Shown here in pieces: positions 1-4,762 of a stretch of DNA of 5,236 nt. Within the stretch, counting starts at the first letter, position 1; every line of letters begins with the position of its first letter. The stretch is from an uncultured bacterium (GTDB lineage Bacteria > DRYD01), in assembly GCA_937927985.1 (NCBI GenBank), contig CALFWH010000083.1, positions 1-5,236 on the forward strand, given 5' to 3'. The notes beneath the pieces were generated by a model. That model worked only from the letters and a program-made list of their open reading frames with translations, made no database searches and had not been told where the DNA came from. The translations under genes and the position numbers were made by a program.

Positions 1-521
1 AAATATCTAGTAAAAGTAGGGATATCTTAAAACAAAAATTAGCTGGGTTATATAATGAGTATGAGAAATTGATTAAGGAAAATAGGTTAAGTAAGGATGC
101 AGGTGATCCTAATAAAGTGCTTAAGGAAAATAACATAAATGAAAAATATTTTCCATTTTTAATAGAAAAGTTGGGAGTAAGCAAGGGAAAAAAAGTTAAC
201 ATTAATGCTTCAGGTTTTGGTGATGGCTTAGTTAGTGCTAGTAGTGCATTTAGTCAATATTTATCAGATCCGAATGATGTAAAGTTAAGTGGTTTAGTAT
301 GGGTAGGAGGAAAATTACAAGCAATAACAGGAATGGGAAATAACTTAATGTTTCGGGGTACGGTAATAGTGAAGGGTGATATGCAAATAAAAGGAGTAAA
401 TAGTGCAAGCTTTATATTTGATGAAGGGTTAATAGATATATTAGAGGGTTTTGAAGCACCATCAGAAATGATTCCATTTGTGTATAAGCAATACGAAAGG
501 ATATACGATAGAATTAATTAG
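1..521 (+). CDS. C-terminal part of an unrecognised, possibly pilus-associated or secreted protein (5' end outside window)
   Basis: The reading frame is open from base 3 to the TAG at 519-521, giving 172 residues with no start in view. A TTG at 69 could be mistaken for a start, but the frame continues upstream without a stop (..SRDILKQKLAGLYNEYEKL..), so the gene most likely begins left of the window. The visible N-terminal part is charged and helical. After about residue 65 come short Gly/Val/Ser-rich beta-strand units (GLVWVGGKLQ, FRGTVIVKGDMQIKG), a pattern seen in beta-helix-like C-terminal domains of PilX-type pilus proteins and bactofilin-like proteins. The end is a short acidic and aromatic tail (..YKQYERIYDRIN). 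There are no cysteines and no membrane segment in the visible part. Its coding strand is strongly G over C, unlike the operon to the right. The pilus or beta-helix reading is inference from pattern only; the function is unknown. Confidence 0.7.
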   Translation, partial: ISSKSRDILKQKLAGLYNEYEKLIKENRLSKDAGDPNKVLKENNINEKYFPFLIEKLGVSKGKKVNINASGFGDGLVSASSAFSQYLSDPNDVKLSGLVWVGGKLQAITGMGNNLMFRGTVIVKGDMQIKGVNSASFIFDEGLIDILEGFEAPSEMIPFVYKQYERIYDRIN

Positions 522-527
522 TAGATA

Positions 528-549
528 TTAAAGGAAGTTTAAAGGAAGT
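528..549 (+). repeat. 11-bp perfect tandem repeat (TTAAAGGAAGT x2)
   Basis: TTAAAGGAAGT occurs at 528-538 and again at 539-549, directly after the stop of the first gene and directly before the terminator stem. Each copy contains an AAAGGAAG core that resembles a ribosome binding site, but no start codon opens a gene after it. It is most simply a slippage duplication in the 3' untranslated region. Confidence 0.85.
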
Positions 550-581
550 GGGGGGGTGTCTAAAAAACCCCCCTTTGTTTT
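550..581 (+). terminator. Intrinsic (Rho-independent) terminator of the first gene
   Basis: A run of seven G (550-556) faces six C (568-573) across an A-rich loop, with T557 and A567 able to extend the stem by one pair. TTTGTTTT (574-581) follows at once. This is a compact all-GC stem with a U tract in + orientation, 28 bp past the upstream stop codon. Read on the - strand the same stem is followed by ACTTCCTTTA and not by a U run, so it is a poor terminator for the convergent hisS transcript, although the stem could slow polymerase from that side as well. Confidence 0.85.
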
Positions 582-629
582 CGTTAAGTTTTATATAAAT
601 AATCCTTGGTATAAACTAAGAGAGTTTTT

Positions 630-1883
630 TCATAGGTGATATTGAATTTCTTTTAAATGGTTAATAAGGTTAGATAAAGAAATTTTTTCTTGTTTTCCTG
701 TGAGCATATTCCTTATGGTTGCTTGGTTGCTTTCTAACTCTTCTTTCCCAATAAAAACTATATAGTTTATATTTTTTTGATCTGCAGCTTTTAGAGCTTT
801 TGATAAATTACCAAACTTTGTTAAAAATATCTCCATCTCCTGATTATTTACATTCTCTACCAGCTGAGTATATAGATCCAGAATTATTTTATCGGCTTTA
901 TCATCTAAAGAACAAAGATTAATCCTTGATTTCTTTTGTAAATCAATTAATTTTTTTTCTATTAGGATATTAGTTAATCTTTCTAGGCCTAATGCGAATC
1001 CTATTGCTGGTAGGTTATGCTTATTATTAGTAAGTAAACTAACTAGGTAGTCATATCTGCCTCCACCAGCTAAATCCACATTTTCATATTTTACCTCAAA
1101 AACAGTCCTATTGTAATAATCTAACCCTCTTACAAGTAAAGGATTTTGCTTTATTTTTATTTCATTTGGTAAATTTTCTAATATTTTAGAAAAATGATGA
1201 GCACAATTTGGACATAGATAATCTACTGGTTTAGGAGCATTAATAGATAATTCCTTGCAACTAGGTAATTTACAATCCAAAATTCTAAGAGGATTTTCCT
1301 GTAACCTTCTTTTACAATCTATACATAACTTATCTTCTCTTTCAGAGAAATAATTATATAATTTTTCCCTGTAAATAGGTCTACATTCTGTGCATCCTAT
1401 ACTGTTTATATGAATCTCTACGTCTAGATTAAATTTAGTATAAATTTTATGGGTTATATAGATAACTTCTATATCTGCTAGATAGTTTTCTTGTCCGAAG
1501 TACTCTATACCTAGTTGGGTTGCTTGCCTATATCTATCTTTTTGAGGTTTTTCATACCTAAAAATACTGCCTACATAATATAGTTTTATTAGTTTTTGAG
1601 TTAAGAGATTATTTTGAATAATACTTCTTACAACAGGAGCAGTTATTTCTGGTCTTAAAACTAATCTCCTTCCTTTCCTATCTGAAAATTCATACATTTC
1701 TTTACTAACAATATCACTTGATATACCTGCAGATCTCCTAAAAAGTTCAACATATTCAAAAATAGGAGTCTCTATTGGTAAATATCCAAATTTTTCAAGA
1801 AAAACTATAATTTCATTAATAATCAATTGCCTTATTTTGCTTTCAGGATAAAGAAAATCATTTGTCCCTTTTGGTCTTTCCAT
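630..1883 (-). CDS. hisS: Histidine--tRNA ligase (histidyl-tRNA synthetase)
   Basis: This class II aminoacyl-tRNA synthetase charges tRNA-His with histidine in the cytoplasm, usually as a dimer. The 417 residues match the usual bacterial length. Visible motifs in order: KGTNDFLYP at 5-13; motif 1 around IETPIFEYVELFRRSAG (37-53); the ATP-site segment LRPEITAP (77-84); motif 2 FRYEKPQKDRYRQ (108-120); the histidine-specific VRGLDYYNRTVFEV (251-264) with Arg252; LAGGGRYDYLV (271-281); motif 3 GFALGLERL (295-303). An anticodon-binding domain follows from about 320. The insertion region has eight cysteines, C164/C167, C187/C190, C204/C209 and C224/C227, a pattern known in many bacterial HisS and suggestive of metal binding. 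The ATG is chosen because KGTNDF lies at the expected distance, but no Shine-Dalgarno precedes it. Position 80 is Ile where bacterial enzymes usually have Gly. It is not HisZ, since the histidine-specific motifs are intact. Confidence 0.97.
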   Translation of the reverse strand: MERPKGTNDFLYPESKIRQLIINEIIVFLEKFGYLPIETPIFEYVELFRRSAGISSDIVSKEMYEFSDRKGRRLVLRPEITAPVVRSIIQNNLLTQKLIKLYYVGSIFRYEKPQKDRYRQATQLGIEYFGQENYLADIEVIYITHKIYTKFNLDVEIHINSIGCTECRPIYREKLYNYFSEREDKLCIDCKRRLQENPLRILDCKLPSCKELSINAPKPVDYLCPNCAHHFSKILENLPNEIKIKQNPLLVRGLDYYNRTVFEVKYENVDLAGGGRYDYLVSLLTNNKHNLPAIGFALGLERLTNILIEKKLIDLQKKSRINLCSLDDKADKIILDLYTQLVENVNNQEMEIFLTKFGNLSKALKAADQKNINYIVFIGKEELESNQATIRNMLTGKQEKISLSNLINHLKEIQYHL

Positions 1884-1894
1884 AACATTAATAG

Positions 1895-1900
1895 ATTATA
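1895..1900 (-). promoter_or_regulatory. Candidate -10 box of hisS, close to the start codon
   Basis: On the - strand the sequence reads TATAAT, then 11 bases, then the hisS ATG. A start of transcription 6-8 bases past the box would leave a leader of only about 4-6 bases. The hexamer is a perfect match, but at 17-bp spacing the -35 position reads TAGAAG, a poor match, so the call rests on the -10 alone in AT-rich DNA. Confidence 0.4.
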
Positions 1901-1922
1901 AAAAGTTAACCTCTTACCTTCT

Positions 1923-1955
1923 AAAAAATACTTCTCAAAAAAATACTTCTCAAAA
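1923..1955. repeat. 15-bp perfect tandem repeat in the hisS/nuoD divergent region
   Basis: The unit AAAAAATACTTCTCA occupies 1923-1937 and 1938-1952, and period-15 identity continues for three more bases to 1955. It lies 39 bp upstream of the hisS start, just upstream of the candidate hisS -10 box, so it could overlap the -35 region or an operator. It is more probably a simple slippage duplication; function is not shown. Confidence 0.85.
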
Positions 1956-2000
1956 CAAGGACAAAACATCGTTTTTATTGAATTATTTACATGGATAAAT

Positions 2001-2063
2001 AAGAGAATTTTTAAAAATAAAAGAATTTTTAACAGCTAAAAGACGACTAAAAGAATTTATTAA
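2001..2063. repeat. Degenerate AT-rich repeats in the nuoD leader
   Basis: AGAATTTTTAA occurs at 2004-2014 and 2022-2032, with a degenerate third copy at 2052-2063 (AGAATTTATTAA). CTAAAAGA occurs at 2036-2043 and 2047-2054. The stretch lies just upstream of the nuoD Shine-Dalgarno site and probably forms the mRNA leader and promoter area. I could not pick a convincing -35/-10 pair here: TTGAAT at 1978-1983 has no good partner at 16-18 bp. Confidence 0.5.
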
Positions 2064-2068
2064 AGGAG
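2062..2068 (+). promoter_or_regulatory. Strong Shine-Dalgarno site of nuoD
   Basis: AAAGGAG lies six bases before the ATG at 2075. It is the best ribosome binding site in the window and fixes the nuoD start. It contrasts with hisS, acyP and the 381-residue gene, which show none. Confidence 0.85.
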
Positions 2069-2074
2069 AAAAAA

Positions 2075-3253
2075 ATGCTAAAAGAACAAAGTTTTTCATT
2101 TTGGATTAACAAAGAAGATACAATAGCAATGGAAGATGGTATAGAGATAAAAGACATATGGGTAGCAATGGGACCTCAACACCCTTCCACTCATGGAATA
2201 CTCCAACTACTTGTCAAATTAGACGGTGAAGTAATCCTAGAAATTAAACCAGTTATAGGATATCTCCACAGAAGTATGGAAAGAATAGCAGAAAGCCTAA
2301 CATACCTACAAGGAATACACCTAACAGATAGACAAGATTACATCTCAGCAATGAATATGAACCTACCAGTTTGTTTAGCAGTAGAAGAACTAAACGGAAT
2401 AATTCCTTCAAAAAAAGCACAGGCTTTGAGAGTATTAGCTGTAGAACTAAATAGATTAGCAAGCCATTTATTATGGTATGGTTTAATAGCTTTGGATTCT
2501 GGAGCAATTACCCCCTTCCTATGGGCATTCGAATTAAGAGAATATGTATTATCTATATTCGAAAAATTAGTAGGAGCAAGACTAACATTACATTATATCC
2601 GCCCTTCTGGAGTAGCTTACGATATAGCAGATAGCACCCTTAATGATGTAAGAGAATTCCTAACACTATTAAAAAGAAAAATCCCCGATCTACATGGTAT
2701 ACTTACAGAAAACCCAATATTTATAAGCAGAATGGAAGATATAGGCTATATTCCTCAAGAAATAGCTTTAAGTTATGGAGCTTCAGGACCAGTACTAAGA
2801 GCAAGCGGAATAAAATGGGACCTAAGAAGAGCCGAACCATACCTAATCTACGATGAACTCGATTTCGACATCCCAGTAGAAACAGCATCCGACAACATGG
2901 CTAGATATCTAATAAGAATGAAAGAAATGGAAGAAAGTATTAAAATACTTGAACAAATAATCAAAATCCTTGAAGACCCATTCGTTAAATCTCAACCCCA
3001 CATAGACATAAGATTAGGTTGGAAAATAAATGTTAATCCAGGACAAGTATATATCAAAACAGAATCACCCAGAGGAGAATACGGAGTATTCTTAGTATCA
3101 GACGGCTATGATAAACCCTACAGAATAAAATATAGAAGCGCAGCCTTCTCTAACTTATCCCTCCTTCCAGAAATATCAAAAGGACAACTAATCCAAGATA
3201 TGATAGTAACCCTAGGCACCCTAGATATAGTCCTTGGAGAAATAGATAGATAA
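2075..3253 (+). CDS. nuoD: NADH-quinone oxidoreductase subunit D (complex I 49-kDa subunit)
   Basis: NuoD lies in the peripheral arm of respiratory complex I, on the cytoplasmic side at the membrane surface, and forms much of the quinone site with NuoB. The 392 residues are close to the length of stand-alone family members. Hallmarks: MGPQHPSTHG (32-41), GYLHRSMERIAE (62-73), LTDRQDYISAMN (83-94), ELNRLASHLLWYG (124-136), LDSGAITPF (140-148), ESPRGEYGVFLVSDG (330-344) and a C-terminal GTLDIVLGEIDR. His40, Tyr89 and Asp141 align with Thermus Nqo4 His38, Tyr87 and Asp139, known for the quinone site. The CxxC nickel ligands of the related hydrogenase large subunits are absent. It is not fused to NuoC. 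The position usually read as RxGGV is RPSGV (176-180). Neighbours are hisS (divergent) and acyP, not nuoC or nuoE, so the complex I genes appear scattered. The start is supported by AAAGGAG. NdhH and FpoD/FqoD are homologues; the quinone partner cannot be read from the sequence. Confidence 0.95.
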   Translation: MLKEQSFSFWINKEDTIAMEDGIEIKDIWVAMGPQHPSTHGILQLLVKLDGEVILEIKPVIGYLHRSMERIAESLTYLQGIHLTDRQDYISAMNMNLPVCLAVEELNGIIPSKKAQALRVLAVELNRLASHLLWYGLIALDSGAITPFLWAFELREYVLSIFEKLVGARLTLHYIRPSGVAYDIADSTLNDVREFLTLLKRKIPDLHGILTENPIFISRMEDIGYIPQEIALSYGASGPVLRASGIKWDLRRAEPYLIYDELDFDIPVETASDNMARYLIRMKEMEESIKILEQIIKILEDPFVKSQPHIDIRLGWKINVNPGQVYIKTESPRGEYGVFLVSDGYDKPYRIKYRSAAFSNLSLLPEISKGQLIQDMIVTLGTLDIVLGEIDR

Positions 3254-3278
3254 TCAAAAAATTAGATAATCAAAAAAT
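3247..3278. repeat. 16-bp perfect tandem repeat across the nuoD stop codon
   Basis: Positions 3247-3262 and 3263-3278 are identical (TAGATAATCAAAAAAT). The first copy carries the last nuoD Arg codon and the TAA stop. A further partial echo, AGATAATGATAG, begins at 3282 and contains the acyP start codon. The duplication sets the spacing between nuoD and acyP and leaves acyP without a visible Shine-Dalgarno site. Confidence 0.85.
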
Positions 3279-3287
3279 AGATAGATA

Positions 3288-3563
3288 ATGATAGCAAAAA
3301 AAATAATCATAAGCGGAATAGTACAAAAAGTAGGAATGCGCTACTTCATAATGAAAAACTCAAGAAGACTAAACATCTTCGGTTACGCAAAAAATCTACC
3401 AGATAAAACAGTAGAATGCCTACTAATTGGTCAAGAAAATGATATACAAGAATTACTAAACATCATTAAAACTAAATCCCCAGGATCAATAGAAAACATA
3501 ATAATACAAGATTACGATATCCAACAAGCCCAAGGATGGATAGGAAAATTCGAAATCCTATGA
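3288..3563 (+). CDS. acyP: Acylphosphatase
   Basis: This small cytoplasmic enzyme hydrolyses acyl phosphates such as acetyl phosphate or 1,3-bisphosphoglycerate; its physiological role in bacteria is often unclear. The 91 residues match the usual one-domain ferredoxin-like fold of about 90. The signature reads SGIVQKVGMRYF (9-20), with Arg18 as the expected phosphate-binding residue, and GYAKNLPDKTVE (32-43), with Asn36 as the expected catalytic Asn that positions water. The loop normally reads QGVGFR; here Gly is replaced by Lys14 and Phe by Met17, which is unusual because backbone atoms of this loop hold the anion. No Shine-Dalgarno site precedes the ATG, which sits 34 bp past the nuoD stop in a repeat, so expression may depend on nuoD translation or on an unstructured A-rich leader. 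The gene ends in TGA overlapping an ATG (ATGA at 3560-3563). Confidence 0.92.
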   Translation: MIAKKIIISGIVQKVGMRYFIMKNSRRLNIFGYAKNLPDKTVECLLIGQENDIQELLNIIKTKSPGSIENIIIQDYDIQQAQGWIGKFEIL

Positions 3564-3580
3564 AAATAAACCAACCATAA
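3560..3580 (+). other. Six-codon mini-ORF bridging acyP and the next gene
   Basis: An ATG at 3560 overlaps the acyP stop (ATGA) and reads M-K-I-N-Q-P before TAA at 3578-3580. The ATG of the 381-residue gene follows with no gap (TAAATG), in the same frame. The arrangement would let a ribosome that ends acyP restart, translate six codons, stop and restart again. There is no Shine-Dalgarno in this stretch. It may be chance, since ATG and TAA are common in AT-rich DNA. Confidence 0.35.
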
Positions 3581-4726
3581 ATGGATTCCTTTTTCATAAT
3601 AAACCAAAAAATACAATCAATAAAATCAGCCAACCAAAACAACCTAAAAGAACTATTTAATCAAATACTTGACCTAATAAATCTTAACTTCCACAATCAA
3701 CACTGGTGGATATGTATCTACTCCTACTATAACCTATTTTTAGCCCTAGAATCAAATAGTTACCATCAAGATTACAAGAACTACCAAATCATTATCTCCG
3801 AATTAGAAAAAATAATACAAAAACTCATTTCAAACGAAGAATTAATCCTAGAATTTATCCTTAATAACCCATTTAATAAAGAAATTATAGAAAAACTAAA
3901 AGAAAAAATCCCATTTGATGAATACATAAAAATAAAAGAACAATACCAGTCAATCATCCTTTCTATACCAAATTTCAATGAAACTCACATAGAATTACTA
4001 CACGATAAACTATCAATAAAAGGATTCCTAAAACTAGTAAAACTACTAATCGATCAACAAGAAAAACTAAATTACTGTCAAATAACACAAATGGTTATCA
4101 ATAAAACTTTACAAAAAAATTTAATTAAAACCTCCGAAAATATATCGGATATAATAAATTTCGGGATTGAAAATAAAAGTTCACAAACTATTAAAGATTT
4201 CATAAAAAAAATTCTGTTAAATTTAGCCCTGGTACTATATGCTAAAAATTTTAGTGAATGGAAAAGAATATTTTTGATATCCACTTTAGAAAACATAGCC
4301 AGATATTTTAGCAAAGTTGACAATCCCGAAGAATCTCAGTTTATTTATCTTCTAGCTGCAATGGAAAATTGGAATATTCAAAACTACGGATACTCATCAA
4401 AATGTATATACAGAATATCACAAACCAACAAACATAAAGACCTGTTAATAAAATTAGCAATAGATGTAGCCCATATTGAACCATCCTTCTCTCAAGAAAT
4501 AAACCAATGGAAACAGGAAATAATTAATCATTACCCAGCTAACCAAATTAAACAAAAATTGCTTTTCATCTTACAAGAAATAATACAAAACTTCATATTC
4601 AATAACCAAGATTTATTAACCAACTTATCAACAGATCTATCAATCGATATCAAAAAAGATCTTATTGAAAAAATAGGATATTTTTATGACGATCTAATAA
4701 AAATCTACCAAACAGAAAAATTATAA
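3581..4726 (+). CDS. Unrecognised all-helical cytoplasmic protein (381 aa)
   Basis: I do not recognise this family. The 381-residue product is very rich in Ile, Leu, Asn, Lys and Gln, with few Gly and Pro, and reads as a chain of amphipathic helices from end to end, such as KELFNQILDLINL (23-35), ELEKIIQKLISNEELILEFIL (74-94 region), KDFIKKILLNLALVLYAK (205-222 region) and KKDLIEKIGYFYDDLIKIYQ (358-377 region). This suggests an alpha-solenoid or helical-repeat scaffold, but no clear repeat period is visible. There is a His/Trp/Tyr-rich patch HNQHWWICIYSYYNLFLAL (38-56), only two cysteines besides Cys45 (Cys166, Cys275), no signal peptide and no convincing membrane segment. The start is chosen at ATG 3581 because an in-frame TAA is directly upstream; no Shine-Dalgarno is present. 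It lies between acyP and hemD on the same strand. Bases about 4141-4320 differ in strand composition from the flanks. A role tied to complex I or tetrapyrrole synthesis is only a guess from position. Confidence 0.85.
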   Translation: MDSFFIINQKIQSIKSANQNNLKELFNQILDLINLNFHNQHWWICIYSYYNLFLALESNSYHQDYKNYQIIISELEKIIQKLISNEELILEFILNNPFNKEIIEKLKEKIPFDEYIKIKEQYQSIILSIPNFNETHIELLHDKLSIKGFLKLVKLLIDQQEKLNYCQITQMVINKTLQKNLIKTSENISDIINFGIENKSSQTIKDFIKKILLNLALVLYAKNFSEWKRIFLISTLENIARYFSKVDNPEESQFIYLLAAMENWNIQNYGYSSKCIYRISQTNKHKDLLIKLAIDVAHIEPSFSQEINQWKQEIINHYPANQIKQKLLFILQEIIQNFIFNNQDLLTNLSTDLSIDIKKDLIEKIGYFYDDLIKIYQTEKL

Positions 4727-4748
4727 CAAAAACTAAAAGCGAAATTGT

Positions 4749-4754
4749 AAAGGA
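4749..4754 (+). promoter_or_regulatory. Shine-Dalgarno site of hemD
   Basis: AAAGGA lies eight bases before the ATG at 4763 and supports that start. It falls in the 36-bp gap after the 381-residue gene, where no terminator or promoter is visible. Confidence 0.7.
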
Positions 4755-4762
4755 AATTATAA

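Noticed and set aside
69..521. TTG at 69 as the true start of the first gene
   Set aside because: The same frame is open without a stop back to base 3 and continues in similar helical sequence, and no Shine-Dalgarno precedes the TTG, so the gene is treated as cut by the window edge.
584..620. Possible dif-like site or hisS terminator (imperfect inverted repeat AGTTTTATA ... TATAAACT)
   Set aside because: The arms match only with a bulge, the stem is all A/T apart from one pair, no U tract follows on the - strand, and the layout does not fit the 11-6-11 form of known dif sites.
1323..1394. Cysteine pairs in HisS as a novel zinc-finger fusion
   Set aside because: This C-x2-C rich insertion is a known feature of many bacterial HisS enzymes, so it is not new.
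1884..2074. T-box or other riboswitch leader for hisS
   Set aside because: The distance from the candidate promoter to the start codon is too short, and no T-box core sequence or stable hairpin series is visible.
2253..2507. 84-codon antisense frame inside nuoD
   Set aside because: It lies fully within a strongly conserved nuoD region and has the hydrophobic Leu-rich content expected of a shadow frame; there is no sign of its own start signals.
2075..3253. nuoD as a [NiFe] hydrogenase large subunit
   Set aside because: Both CxxC nickel-ligand pairs are missing, and the quinone-site His, Tyr and Asp of complex I are present.
3781..4323. Two antisense frames inside the 381-residue gene (3781-3978 and 4078-4323)
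   Set aside because: They are Phe/Ile/Ser-rich reverse readings of A-rich coding sequence with no ribosome binding site or family resemblance.
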